Notes: generated from the sequence alone by a model not told the origin. DNA of 64,000 bases from AP-15 sp963702685 (GCA_963702685.1 CAVPDQ010000001.1:124001-188000); one strand, 5' to 3'. Positions 8,785 to 19,037 are shown, counted from the first letter of the stretch. A program made the numbers and translations.

Positions 8785-10809
8785 CCCTCGGGCCAGGGGG
8801 CGATGTCGAGAAAGGTGCTCTGATAGGTGGCGCCGTCGCCGAGATCGGTAAAGCGGTCGGAGCAGAGCATGTTGACCGTGCCCGACACGGCGTCGCCGTC
8901 GGGGCGCTGGCCGGGGACCAGCACGACACCGGGCTGGACCTCGTCGCCGACGCGCAAGGTGAGCCCGATCGCGCCGTTGTCGTTGAAGAGCCGCACGCGC
9001 TCGCCGTCGGTCAGCCCGCGGGCGCCGGCTTCCTCGGGATGCACCACGCAATAGGGCGGGCCTTCGCGCCGGCGCAGAAACTCGACGCCGGAAAACGCCG
9101 TGTGGCTCTGAAAATAGCCCGGGGCGGTCAATAGCCGCAGCGGCCAGCGGGTCCGCTGGCGTTCCTCCTCGGCGTCGGGCCGCCAATCGGGCATCGGCGG
9201 CAGCCCCTGCGCCGCCATTTGCGCCGAGTAGAATTCGAGCTTGCCCGAGGGTGTGCGGAATTCCTGCCCGCCCTGCGGCCCGAGATGGATCGGGCCGGCC
9301 TCGCGCACGCCATCGGGATCGAGCGCGCCGGCGGCTCCTTGCGCGCCGCGCAGCATTGCGGCGGCGATCTCGCCGGGCGCCATGCGGAACACCGGCTCGA
9401 TCAGCCCCATGCGCTGCGCCAATCCTTGCGCCAGGCGGAAATTCGACCGGGCCTCGCCCTGCGGCGCCACCGCGCGCGGCGCGTATTGCAAATAATAGGT
9501 GCCGTAGGCGCGGTAGAGGTCTTCGGTTTCGAGATAGGTCGCGGCCGGCAGCACGATGTCGGCCCAGCGCGCGGTCACCGACAAAAACGGGTCGTGGACG
9601 ACGGTGAACAAATCCTCGCGGGCGAGGCCGCGGCGCACCTTTAGGGCGTCAGGGCAGGTCACCGCCGGGTTGTTGGCGGCAACAAACAAGGCGCGGATCG
9701 GCGGGTCGGCCAATTCGAGCAGCGCTTCGCCGAGGCGCAGATGGTTGACATTGCGCGTCTCGGCCGGCCCCGACGGCTTGCGCACAAAATCGTAGTCGAG
9801 CACGCAGGATGCCGCGGTCATCAGCAATGCGCCGCCGCCCTTTCTGCCATAGGCGCCGGTCACACCCGGCAATAGCGCCACCGCGCGCAATGCCTCGCCG
9901 CCGCGCGCGAGCCGCGTCATCCCTTCGCCCAGCCGGATAAAGGGCGCCTTGGCGGCGCCGTAGAGTGCGGCAAAACGCTCGATATCGGCGACCGCAAGCC
10001 CGGTAGCCGCGGCGACATGGGGCGGCGTGAACCGCGGCAAAATCTCCGCTTCGAGCCGGTCGAAGCCGATCGTGTGCTGCGCGAGGTAATCGCGGTCGCA
10101 TATCGCGTCGCGCGCCAGGATGTGCATGACGCCGAGCGCCAAGCGCCGCGTCGCTGCCGATCCGGACCGGCAGATGCCAATCGGCCCGGCGGGCGGTGCG
10201 GCTCCGGCGCGGGTCGATGACGACGAGCTCGACACCGCGGCGGCGCACCCCCTCGAGCTTGGCCCAGAAATGGACGTTGGTGGCGACGAGGTCGGCGCCC
10301 CAGGCGACGACGAGGTCCGAATGCTCGACCGATTCCGGGTCGGCGCCGCCGATCGGCCCCACGGTCATGTCCCAGGCGGTCTCGCAGCAGGTGTCGCACA
10401 CCGTCCCGGCGCGCAGCCGGCTGGTGCCGAGCGCGTGAAAGAGGCCGTTCAGCAGGTTGCGGTTCAACTGCCCCTGATGCGCGCTGTAAGCGTAGCCGAG
10501 GATCGCCAGCGGCCCCGATTCGGCGATGATCGATTGCCAACGGGCGACGATCTCGTCGAGCGCCTCGTCCCAGCCGATCGGCGCAAATTGCCCGGCACCT
10601 TTCGGCCCGACCCGGCGCAGCGGGGTTTTGAGGCGCTCGGGCGAATGCACGAGCTCGGCGTCGCGGTTGACCTTGGCGCAGGCAAAGCCGGCGGTGAACG
10701 GATGGTCGGGATCGCCGTCGATCCTTACCACCCGCCCGTTCTCGACCCGCGCCAACAGCGAGCACATGTCGGGGCAATCATGCGCGCACACCACCCGCAC
10801 CGTTTCCAA
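8781..10809 (-). CDS. Molybdopterin-dependent oxidoreductase (DMSO reductase superfamily), one frameshift near 10140
   Basis: Large catalytic subunit with bis-MGD molybdenum cofactor and an N-terminal 4Fe-4S cluster. The N-terminal CAHDCPDMCSLL and the later FACAKVNRD supply four cysteines in the usual spacing. Further in are GTVCDTCCETAWDM, DLVVAWGADLVATN and VVIDPRRS, and the C-terminal molydopterin-binding domain holds VRLFNDNGAIG. The repaired length is about 675 residues, as in formate dehydrogenase or thiosulfate/polysulfide reductase-like proteins. A single extra base in a GG pair near 10139-10140 separates RIGSDAAL from ALGVMHILARD. A TTG at 10809 is the likely start, just before ETVRVVCAHDC. 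No maturation or electron-transfer partner is adjacent, so the substrate is unknown. Confidence 0.85.
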
Positions 10810-10838
10810 AACACGACCTCCCGCAGCACCGGACGATT

Positions 10839-11393
10839 TTACGGTGGAATGGCTTTTATCAGCGCGTCGCGGTCGAACGAGTAAATCTGGTCGAAGACGA
10901 CGATCGGCACCATCAGGCCGTTGCACATCGTCGGTGGCGCGTTGGGACCTCGTATGCCGATGACGACATCGATGTCGTTGGCACGTCGGGGCCGGGCGGA
11001 TGGCTTCCACCAACAGGTCGATATCCGCCGGATCGCGCGGCAGCAGCAGATAGGTTTCCAGCCCTTGAACCGTCAGCACCCAGCATAGCTGGCGCACCAG
11101 ATAGCGGTTCTCGCGTCTGGACAAGACTGCATGAAAGGTCTGCTGGTCGGTTTTCCCGGCAGTGTCCGCTCGTCCGGTTGCCTGGGCGAATTCCTTTTCC
11201 GCAGCAAGGTTCGGGAAACGCGCCTCCACGCGGCCGATGGCGTAGACATAGGAAAGGAGGGCGCGGCGCTCTTCGGATCGGAGTCCGGCATCGGTCCACA
11301 ACCAGCAATTCCCCTCTCACCGATTGTGGAGCGAGCGGATCGCCCTCGAAGTCGAGGCCGGTGAGGTGGGGCGCTTTCAATTTGCCCGTTCAT
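10839..11393 (-). pseudogene. PatG-type C-terminal domain (cyanobactin maturation protease family), frameshifted
   Basis: Translation on the minus strand gives LLSYVYAIGRVEARFPNLA, EKEFAQATGRADTAGKTDQQ, ENRYLVRQLCWVLTVQGLET and YLLLPRDPADIDLLVEAIRP. After a frame change near 10980 it gives DIDVVIGIRGPNAPPTMCNG, LMVPIVVFDQIYSFDRD and ALIKAIPP before a TAA at 10839-10841. From memory of the family this is the conserved C-terminal domain of PatA/PatG proteases, which cut and cyclise or trim ribosomal peptides in cyanobactin pathways and have many uncharacterised relatives in proteobacteria. At least one more frame change lies near the N-terminus (11300-11340). Here the domain is separated from the subtilase catalytic piece by a small gene. 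Family assignment is strong; function in this host is unknown and probably lost. Confidence 0.75.
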
Positions 11394-11451
11394 ATCGATT
11401 GTCCCTCCGCAATCACATTCGCATGGGTGTCGGGCGCTCGCAGGGCCGAGC

Positions 11452-11689
11452 TCACACGGTTCCCTTGCCGACGCGCCTGTTGCCGAACGTCATCCATTGG
11501 TTGAGCACGGTGCGAGCGCCGTTCGCAACCCGCCGCAAGGATCGCGCGCCGACATACGATGACGGCGCGCTTTACGACGTCGCCGAGCCCGATCTCCTCG
11601 TCGGTCACAAACCCGGGCAGGCGCACTGCGAAACGGCTGGCGTTCGAGCGGCGCGGGGCGGGTTCGTGTCTTCGGTCGAGCTTGGTCAT
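11452..11689 (-). pseudogene. Small protein between the two PatG-like pieces (frameshifted)
   Basis: Starts MTKLDRRHEPAPRRSN, then SRFAVRLPGFVTDEEIGLGD and VVKRA. After that the reading is broken: fragments resembling DPCGG, CERR and VLNQWMTFGNRRVGKGTV appear in three different phases up to a TGA at 11452. Reassembled, it would be a protein of roughly 80 residues with a basic start, an acidic middle and a CGGC-like cysteine cluster near the C-terminus. I cannot assign it to a named family with certainty. Its position between a PatA/PatG-type protease and the PatG C-terminal domain makes a substrate or accessory role conceivable, which is inference only. Confidence 0.45.
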
Positions 11690-11707
11690 GCGGTGCGCCT
11701 CCGCGCG

Positions 11708-12390
11708 CTAGTCCATCGACAAGGCCTCGGCAAGCCGACGTCGGCGTCCACAAAGCGGTGGAACGACCGATGCCCGTCGCGGCATGGACGCCTGAGCGAC
11801 GGCGAGCCTGATTTGCGCCGGCGCTCGCCCCGGGAATGCTCCGACCACAACAGCGCGATCGCACCGGTCACAAATGGCGCTGCGACGCTGGTTCCGCCGA
11901 GAGAGAGAGGTTCCGGCCGTCCGTGCCGAGGCTCGTGACTACCGTCACCGGGCGCACGCAATCCTCGCTTGCCGATCGAGCCGCCCAGGTTCGAGTCGTT
12001 TATCGGTCTGCCCAGACCGTCGCAAGCAACGACCGGGATGACCCAGCGATGCCGGGTTATGGCGGAACTGCCTAGGGTGCCTTGATTGCCGGCCGCTGCG
12101 ACGACGATCACGCCGCGCCTGACCGCCTGATCGAGCGCCGCTTCGAGCGCGCAGTTCCTCGTTGAGGGAAGGTCTGTGCTAGGGCGAGGCTCAGATTGAT
12201 CACGCGTGCGCCCGCTTCGATACAGTCGAGGATCGCGGCGGCAAGCTCTCGGGGCGTGGCGCTCGGCATCTGCGTCGCGGCCCGAGGCGGTTTCGCCAAA
12301 AATGGGCCGGATCAGCAGAGTGCAGCCGGGGCAGATGCCGGGTGCCGGAGAACTCCGCTTTGCGGCCAGGATTCCTGCGACATTTTAGGG
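11708..12390 (-). pseudogene. Truncated, multiply frameshifted PatA/PatG-like subtilase (S8) catalytic domain
   Basis: Successive phases on the minus strand spell out a subtilisin-like protease: VAGILAAKRSSPAPGICPGC, TLLIRPIF, RELAAAILDCIEAGARVINL and SLNEELRAR. These continue with AALDQAVRRGVIVVAAAGNQ (oxyanion-hole Asn), GGTSVAAPFVTGAIALLWSE (catalytic Ser), and AQIRLAVAQASMPRRASVVP at the end. Five or more frame changes occur within 680 bp. The region that should carry the catalytic Asp and the HGT motif is absent: the reading starts just after where HGT should be, at about 12381, and the divergent amidohydrolase begins 140 bp further. With two of three catalytic residues lost, this is a dead gene rather than a sequencing blemish. 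Confidence 0.75.
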
Positions 12391-12522
12391 CCGTTTCAGG
12401 CGAAACGGAAACGCGCCTGGACGCGGCCGCGACGGCTCATCTATCGTGAAAATAGGATGGTATCGTAAAAACGGGGCGGAATGCCGTGGCAACATCGGCG
12501 GGTTCTTCGGGAGGATGGCAAG

Positions 12523-13635
12523 ATGGCGGAATACAAGCTGATCTCGGCCGATTCGCATGTCAGCGAGCCGCCCGATTTGTGGACCTCGCGGGTGGACAAG
12601 CAATATCGCGACCGGGCGCCGCGCCTCGTCATCGACCCGCCGGGCCGCGAAGGCGCTTATTTTATTTATGAGGGCCATGCGCCGCACCCGATCGGGATCG
12701 GGCTCGCCGCCGGCAAGAGCCCCGAGGAATTGGCCGGCTTTTTGACCAGGGCCACCTACGCCGACGCCCGCCCCGGCGGCTGGGACCCGGCCGAGCGGCA
12801 AAAGGACAACGCGCTCGACGGGGTCGAGGCCGATGTTCTCTACACGACACTGGGCTTTCGCATCTTCTGGCTCGAGGACGCCGGTCTCCAGGCCGATTGC
12901 TTTCGCGCCTACAATGATTGGCTCGCCGAATATGTGAGCTATGACAAAAAGCACATGGCCGGGCTGCCGATGGTTTCGCTCTATGATCCCAAGGCCGGGG
13001 CGCGTGAGCTCGAACGCTGTGCCGGGATGGGCCTCAAGGGCGCGATGGTCTGGTGCTCGCCGCCCGAAGACCGGCCCTACAGCTCCGACATCTACGACCC
13101 GTTCTGGGCGGCGGCGCAGGAATTGAAGATGCCGGTCAGCCTGCACGCGATCACCGGCATGGGCATGGAAAGCCAGTGGAATTGGGGCGAGCGCTATATG
13201 CGCACGACCGTCTTGTCGCACGAGGTCGAGCGCTCGTTCAGCGTGCTGATCTTCTCCGGCGTGCTCGACCGCTTCCCGGAATTGCAGATCGTCTCGGCGG
13301 AGAACAACTGCGGCTGGCTGCCCTATTATTTGCAGCGGATGGACCGTCTGTTCGAGCGCTCGCGCATTGCTTCGGGGTTCAAGCTGAAGCTGAAGCCGAG
13401 CGAGTATTTCCGCCGTCAGATGTGGTGCACCTATATCGACGACTATGTCGGCGTCGCCAACCGCAATTTTATCGGCGTCGACCGGATGATGTGGTCCTCG
13501 GACTACCCGCACCAGGCCTCGTCCTGGCCGCATTCGCAGGAGGTGGTCGCGCGCGACTTCAAGGACGCCAGCGCCGAGGACCGGTTCAAGATCACCCGCG
13601 GCAACGCCGCCCGCCTCTACGGCTTCGACGCATGA
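12523..13635 (+). CDS. Amidohydrolase-2 family (ACMSD-like) metal-dependent hydrolase/decarboxylase
   Basis: 370-residue TIM-barrel protein. The N-terminal ISADSHVSEPPDLW holds the metal-binding D-x-H form found in ACMSD-like amidohydrolases. PVSLHAITGMG supplies the His after strand 5, and MMWSSDYPHQASSWPHS supplies the conserved Asp near the C-terminus. Relatives decarboxylate or hydrolyse aromatic and ring-cleavage acids; the substrate is unknown. GGGAGG at 12509-12514 places the start at ATG 12523 rather than at 12481. It is followed 42 bp later by a D-aminoacylase-like gene, with which it probably forms an operon. Confidence 0.85.
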   Translation: MAEYKLISADSHVSEPPDLWTSRVDKQYRDRAPRLVIDPPGREGAYFIYEGHAPHPIGIGLAAGKSPEELAGFLTRATYADARPGGWDPAERQKDNALDGVEADVLYTTLGFRIFWLEDAGLQADCFRAYNDWLAEYVSYDKKHMAGLPMVSLYDPKAGARELERCAGMGLKGAMVWCSPPEDRPYSSDIYDPFWAAAQELKMPVSLHAITGMGMESQWNWGERYMRTTVLSHEVERSFSVLIFSGVLDRFPELQIVSAENNCGWLPYYLQRMDRLFERSRIASGFKLKLKPSEYFRRQMWCTYIDDYVGVANRNFIGVDRMMWSSDYPHQASSWPHSQEVVARDFKDASAEDRFKITRGNAARLYGFDA

Positions 13636-13677
13636 GGGCTGCTGCGCCGCGATCGGCGACAGGGACTGTGGAGTGAC

Positions 13678-15130
13678 ATGATCATGACCGACTTCATTTT
13701 GCGCGGCGGCGAGGTGATCGACGGCAGCGGGCGAGCCGCGGTTTCGCGCCGATGTCGCGATCCTGGGCGACCGCATCGCCGAAATCGGCAACGTCGCCAA
13801 GACCGAGGGCGCGCGCGAGATCGATGTGTCGGGCAGGATCGTCGCCCCCGGCTTTATCGATGTGCACACCCATGACGACCGGGCGCTGCTCGCGACACCC
13901 GAGATGGCGGCAAAAGCGAGCCAGGGGGTGACCACGGTCGTCACCGGCAATTGCGGGATCAGCCTCGCGCCGCTCGCGATCGACCATGCGCCGCCGCCGC
14001 CGCTCGACCTGATCGGCGACCGCGCCGATTACCGCTATCGGCGGTTTGCCGATTACCTCGCCGCGCTCGACCGCGACCCGCCGGCGATCAATGCCGCCTG
14101 CCTCGTCGGCCATTCGACCTTGCGCGTCGGCGCGATGACGACGCTCGACCGCCCGGCCGAGGCGCCCGAGATCGCCCGGATGCGCGAATTGCTGCAGGAG
14201 GCGCTCGACGCCGGCGCTATCGGCCTGTCGAGCGGGCTCGCCTATGCCCCGGCCGAGCACGCGCCCCCGGCCGAGATCGAGGCGTTGGCGGCGCTGCTGC
14301 GGCCGGCGGGCGCCATCTACACGACGCATATGCGCAACGAAGGCGACCGGGTGCTCGACAGCCTCGACGAGAGCTTTGCCGTCGGCCGGACCGCCGGGGT
14401 GCCGGTGGTGATCTCGCACCACAAGACGATCGGCCGCGCCAATTTCGGCCGCACCGCCGAAACCTTGCCGGCGATCGCCGCGGCCATCGGCGCGCAGGAA
14501 GCCGGGCTCGACTGCTATCCCTATATCGCCTCCTCGACGGTGCTGACCGCGGCCCAGGCCGGGCGCGCCTCGAAAGTGCTGGTCACCTGGTCGAAGAGCG
14601 CCCCTGAAATGGCCGGGCGCGAGCTCGCTGCGATCGCCGCCGATTGGGGGGTCGCGATCGCCGACGCGGTCGCGCGGCTGCAGCCGGCCGGCGCCGTCTA
14701 TTGGATGATGGACGAGCCCGATGTGCAGCGTGTCCTCAGCTTTCCGCACACGATGGTCGGCTCCGACGGGTTGCCGCACGACATCCACCCGCACCCGCGG
14801 CTATGGGGCACCTTCCCGCGCGTCCTCGGCCATTATTGCCGCGATCTGGGGCTCTTCCCCCTCGAAGAGGCGGTGCGCAAGATGACCGGGCTCAGCGCCG
14901 CCCGCTTTGGCCTCGCCGGGCGCGGGGCCATCGCCGCGGGGGCCTATGCCGACATCACCGTGTTCGATCCGGCGACGGTGATCGACCGCGCGACCTTTGA
15001 GAAGCCGGCGGTCCCGGCGGCCGGCATCGACCACGTCTTTGTCAACGGCCGCCCGGTCTGGTCCGGCGGCAAGCCCTCGGGCGACCGGCCGGGCCGCGCC
15101 CTGCGCCGTCAGCAAACGCGCGCAGCATAG
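13678..15130 (+). CDS. D-aminoacylase / N-acyl-D-amino-acid deacylase family (frameshift near 13730)
   Basis: Amidohydrolase of the D-aminoacylase group, hydrolysing N-acyl-D-amino acids. ILRGGEVIDGSG near the N-terminus and VAPGFIDVHTHDD (metal-binding HxH) identify it. Further features are GVTTVVTGNCG (the conserved metal-bridging Cys of this family), THMRNEGDRVLDSLDE, VVISHHKTIG and GSDGLPHDIHPHPRLWGTFP. The repaired length is about 483 residues, normal for the family. The frame moves from phase 1 to phase 2 between GSG and PRFRADVAILGDRIAEIG, at about 13725-13735, equal to one extra base. Start is ATG 13678 or 13684. Likely cotranscribed with the preceding amidohydrolase. Confidence 0.85.
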
Positions 15131-15213
15131 AAGGCGTGCGGCACCGATTCGATGCATCGCCGGGTGTCTTCCCGTATTAACTCTTAACTGCCCCGCTGTC
15201 CTCGGAAGGCTGC

Positions 15214-15567
15214 ATGAGCGAAACCACGACCACAGACGATCTCGACGAGGGTTGGTCCTTGACCAAGCTGCGGCCACGCGACACCGGGCTGCCGATGGCA
15301 GTGTGGGTTACCGAAAACGACGGCTACCCTCATGATGTCCGGGTCAAAGTCAGCTTGCTGCAGGGCGGCGCCGGCTCGTGGCGGCATGATTCGGTCTCGG
15401 TCGGGGTTCGGCCGCAGCCGCAGGAAATTGTGGCGGGCAGCCTGCCGGCGGCCGATTTCGCGCTGGTCGGCCGATGGATCGAATTGAACCGCCAGACCAT
15501 CATCGACCATTGGGACGGGGCAATTTCCGCCCTCGACCTGCGCCTCCATCTGCGTCGGTTGCCGTGA
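15214..15567 (+). CDS. Conserved hypothetical protein, 117 residues
   Basis: Soluble acidic-to-neutral protein without signal or membrane segment. It contains TGLPMAVWVTENDGYPHDVR and, near the end, WIELNRQTIIDHWDGAIS, a combination I have seen in small alphaproteobacterial proteins of unknown role (DUF4160-like in layout), but I cannot give a function. Spacing to the D-aminoacylase (83 bp) and to the DUF2165 gene (44 bp) allows a shared transcript. ATG 15214 follows AAGGCTGC, a weak ribosome site. Confidence 0.55.
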   Translation: MSETTTTDDLDEGWSLTKLRPRDTGLPMAVWVTENDGYPHDVRVKVSLLQGGAGSWRHDSVSVGVRPQPQEIVAGSLPAADFALVGRWIELNRQTIIDHWDGAISALDLRLHLRRLP

Positions 15568-15611
15568 CCGAATTTTCAACCTGAGCCACTATCGCGGGGA
15601 GCCGGTCGCGC

Positions 15612-16112
15612 GTGATCGAGGCCCGCATCGCCAAGATCGTCATGGTCGGCGCGCTCGCGCTCTTCGCGCTGTTGGTGACGTTCGACAATCTGACCGATTA
15701 CGGCACCAATTTCGCGTTTGTGCGGCACGTATTGAGCATGGACACGACCTTGCCCGGAAACGCGCTCCTCTGGCGCCGGGTGACCGCGCCGGCGCTGTGG
15801 CACACCGGCTACGCGCTGATCATCCTCGGCGAGGGGCTGACCGGCCTCGGCCTCGCGGTCGCGGCATTCGCCCTCTTGCGCCAGCTGCGCGCCGCCGCTG
15901 CGCGGTTCAACCGCAGCAAACGGCTTGTGCTCGTCGGCGTGACGATCGGTTTTCTCGTGTGGTTTTTCGGCTTTATGGTGGTCGGCGGCGAATGGTTTCA
16001 AATGTGGCAATCGGCCGATTGGAACGGCCAACAGCCCGCCTTCCGTTTTTACATGACGCTTCTTGCCGTGCTGATTTTCGTCAACCAGCCCGACGGCGAG
16101 CTTGGCTCCTGA
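15612..16112 (+). CDS. DUF2165 family small integral membrane protein
   Basis: 166 residues with four hydrophobic segments (about 7-27, 61-85, 105-125, 140-155). The signature TFDNLTDYGTNFAFVRHVLS, then MDTTLPGN and WR, is characteristic of DUF2165 membrane proteins, whose function is not established. A GTG at 15612 is used as start. The 3' end is 5 bp from the convergent cysteine synthase gene, so the intergenic space leaves no room for an independent terminator. Confidence 0.75.
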   Translation: MIEARIAKIVMVGALALFALLVTFDNLTDYGTNFAFVRHVLSMDTTLPGNALLWRRVTAPALWHTGYALIILGEGLTGLGLAVAAFALLRQLRAAAARFNRSKRLVLVGVTIGFLVWFFGFMVVGGEWFQMWQSADWNGQQPAFRFYMTLLAVLIFVNQPDGELGS

Positions 16113-16116
16113 GCCG

Positions 16117-17127
16117 CTACAGCCATGGCGGCGTCGGCAGGTCGCGTTCCTTCAGAAAAGCCGGGTTGAAGAGCTTGGACTGATAGCGAGTGCCGGAATC
16201 GGCGAGGATCGTCACGATCGTGTGACCGGGTCCGAGCTCGCGCGCGAGCCGGATGGCGCCGCAGATATTGATCCCGGTCGAGCCGCCGAGCACCAGCCCC
16301 TCCTCGACGACGAGGTCGAACAGGACCGGCAGCATCTCGGCATCGGTGATCTGGAGCTGGCCGTCCGGCGCAAAGCCCTGGAGATTGCCGGTCTCGTGGT
16401 TGTTGCCGATGCCCTCGGTGATCGAGTTGCCCTCGGGCTTCCACTCATGGTGCGCATACCAATTGTAGATGCCCGACCCCATGCAGTCGGACAGGTAGAT
16501 TTGGACCTTCGGGTTGCGCTCCTTCAACGCAATGCCGACACCGGACAAGGTGCCGCCGGTGCCGACCGAGCAGGTGAAGCCGTCGACCTTGCCCTCGGTC
16601 TCGTCCCAGATTTCGGGGCCGGTCGTCTCGTAGTGGCCGCGGCGGTTGGCGAGGTTGTCGAACTGGTTGGCCCAGATCGCACCGTTCGGCTCGCTCGCCG
16701 CGATTTCCTCGGCGAGCTGCCCGGAATAGCGGGCGTAATGCATCGGGTTGGTATAGGGGACCGCCGGAACGAGCCGCAAATCGGCGCCGCACAGCAGCAG
16801 CATGTCCTTTTTTTCCTGGCTCTGCGTCTCGGGCATGACGATGACCGTGCGATAGCCGCGGGCATTGCCGACGAGCGCCAAGCCGATCCCGGTGTTGCCG
16901 GCGGTGCCCTCGACGATCACGCCGCCCGGCCTGAGCCGGCCGCGCTCCTCGGCGTCCTTGATGATGGCGAGTGCTGCGCGGTCCTTGACCGACCCGCCGG
17001 GGTTCAGGAACTCGGCCTTGCCGAGGATCGTGCACCCGGTCTCTTCCGAGGCGCGCCGCAATTTGATCAGCGGCGTCTTGCCCACCGTGCCGACAAACCC
17101 ATCGCGGATTTGCATTCCCTTCTCCAT
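16117..17127 (-). CDS. cysK: Cysteine synthase A (O-acetylserine sulfhydrylase)
   Basis: PLP enzyme making cysteine from O-acetylserine and sulfide, the step after sulfite reduction. It is 336 residues. The PLP lysine is Lys48 in NPGGSVKDRAA; GTAGNTGIGLALV is the substrate/Asn loop, SVGTGGTLSGVG the phosphate-binding loop, and DSGTRYQSKLFN the C-terminal serine region. It is longer than E. coli CysK by about 13 residues, mostly the N-terminus and a YTNPMHYARY loop, as in the long bacterial/fungal type. ATG 17127 or 17115 could start it. It stands alone on the minus strand, 15 kb from the reductase genes. Confidence 0.85.
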   Translation of the reverse strand: MEKGMQIRDGFVGTVGKTPLIKLRRASEETGCTILGKAEFLNPGGSVKDRAALAIIKDAEERGRLRPGGVIVEGTAGNTGIGLALVGNARGYRTVIVMPETQSQEKKDMLLLCGADLRLVPAVPYTNPMHYARYSGQLAEEIAASEPNGAIWANQFDNLANRRGHYETTGPEIWDETEGKVDGFTCSVGTGGTLSGVGIALKERNPKVQIYLSDCMGSGIYNWYAHHEWKPEGNSITEGIGNNHETGNLQGFAPDGQLQITDAEMLPVLFDLVVEEGLVLGGSTGINICGAIRLARELGPGHTIVTILADSGTRYQSKLFNPAFLKERDLPTPPWL

Positions 17128-17258
17128 CCGCCCGCATTTCTCGCCGCGAATATCGGACCCGCCTCCCGCCGACGCAAGCGCGGGCGGCGATACGGCTATT
17201 CCCGCGGGTCAGCGCCGGGCTTAGATAAAGCAGCCGAGCTTGTGCGTATGATTGCCCG

Positions 17259-18432
17259 ATGACCGAAGTGCCAGAGGATACGCTGTTTCCGGCGCCCGAG
17301 GCCGCCGAAGCCGAACGCACCACAGGTCTGATGCCGTCGCAGCTGCTGCGCGAGGCGGCGGCGGTGGGGCGCGAGATTTTGTCGCCGCAGCCGATCGGCG
17401 ACGCGCAGATCCAGCCGGCGAGCATCGATTTGCGGCTCGGCGAGGTGGCCTATCGGGTGCGCGCGAGCTTTTTGCCGGGGAGCCGGGCGCGGGTGCGCGA
17501 CAAGCTCGATCTGTTGTCGATGCACCGGATCGACCTGACGCAAGGTGCGGTCCTCGAAAAGGACTGCGTCTATATCGTCCCGCTCCTCGAATATGTGGCG
17601 CTCCGAAGCCGCACCACCGCGCTCGCCAACCCGAAAAGCTCGACTGGCCGGCTCGATGTCTTCGCCCGTGTCATCACCGATTACGGCGCCGAGTTCGACC
17701 GGGTGCGCGAAGGCTACAAGGGTCCGCTCTACGCCGAGATTTCACCGCGCTCGTTCAGCATCCTGGTGCGCGCCGGGTCGAGCCTCGTGCAATTGCGCAT
17801 CCGCCGCGGCTCGCCGCTGTTCAGCGACACCGCGCTGCGCCGGCTGCACGCAAGAAGTCGGGCTGGTCGAAACTCCGGCGGGCGAGGTGGCGGCACCGCC
17901 GGCGATCCGCGACGGGCTCGCCTTCAGCGTCGATGTCGCCGGCGACCCTAAGACCGGGCTCGTCGGCTGGAAGGCGCGGCGCCACACCGACCTCGTCGAT
18001 GTCGACCGGGTGCGCCATTACGACCCGCGCGACTATTGGGAAGAAGTTTACGCACAGGGCGGCTCGGGCGGCCCGGGTGGGATCGTGCTCGACCCGCACG
18101 ATTTCTATATCCTCGCCTCGCGCGAGGCGGTCGTGGTGCCGCCCGACCATGCCGCCGAGATGCTGCCCTACCACACCTTTGTCGGCGAGTTCCGGGTGCA
18201 TTTCGCAGGCTTCTTCGACCCGGGCTTCGGCACCGCCGAAAGCGGCGGCGCGGGCAGCCGGGCGGTCCTCGAAGTGCGCTCGCACGAGGTGCCGTTTCTG
18301 ATCGAGGACGGGCAGGTTTTGGGCCGGCTCGTCTACGAGCGGCTGATCGCGCGGCCCGACAAGCTCTATGGCCGCGCCATCGGCTCGTCCTACCAGCACC
18401 AAGGATTGGCGCTGTCGAAGCATTTCAAATAA
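17259..18432 (+). CDS. dcd: 2'-deoxycytidine 5'-triphosphate deaminase, long two-domain form (frameshift near 17850)
   Basis: Deaminates dCTP to dUTP for thymidylate synthesis. N-terminal half: QIQPASIDLRLGEVAYRVRA, VPLLEYVAL, NPKSSTGRLDVFARVITDYG and GPLYAEISPRSFSILVR, where SSTGR is the nucleotide-binding motif. The C-terminal half is a second, diverged DCD-like domain ending SSYQHQGLALSKHFK. The repaired length of about 390 residues matches the alphaproteobacterial double-domain Dcd, roughly twice the E. coli enzyme. The frame shifts from phase 0 to phase 1 between RRLH and QEVGLVETPAG at about 17850, one extra base. ATG 17259 starts right after the divergent promoter region shared with cysK. 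Confidence 0.8.
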
Positions 18433-18435
18433 AGA

Positions 18436-19037
18436 TCAAGCCCACTGGCGGCGCAGCATTTCGCGGTGGCGGATGAGCCAATAGAGGCCGACGAGGGTGT
18501 GCCCGTTCTCGATTGCGCCGGCATCGAGCAGGGCCTCGATCTCGGCGATGGTCTTGACCGTGACGCGGATGTCCTCGTGCTCGTCGGCAAGCCCGTGAAT
18601 GCCCGCCGCAGCGGTCGAATCGACGCGCGCACAATAAAGATGCACGCTTTCGTCGGAGGCGCCGGGCGAGGGCAGATAGCGCTGGATCGGGACGAGCGGG
18701 CCGATGACACCGAGCCCGGTTTCCTCATGCGTCTCACGGACCGCAACCGCGTCCGGCGCCTCGCCCGCTTCGACGAGACCCGCGGCCAGCTCGACCTGCC
18801 ATGGAGTGGCGTCGGCGAGCAACGCCGGCAGGCGGAGCTGCTCGACCAGGACGACGCGATCACGGTCGGGGTCATACAGCACGATCGCCACCGCCGCGCC
18901 GCGCCGCAATACGTCGTAACGATGCGGCGCGCTCCACTCGCCGGAAAAGAGCCGATGGCGGAATTCGATCACCTCCATCCGCAAAAACCGGGCAAATCCG
19001 GTCTCGACATGCAGAATCTCGACATCGGGGTGTGCGC

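Noticed and set aside
8781..10809. Selenocysteine in the molybdopterin oxidoreductase, suggested by the selenium genes 43 kb away
   Set aside because: No in-frame TGA occurs at the metal-ligand position; the conserved DTCCE region uses Cys codons, and the only break is a one-base shift near 10140.
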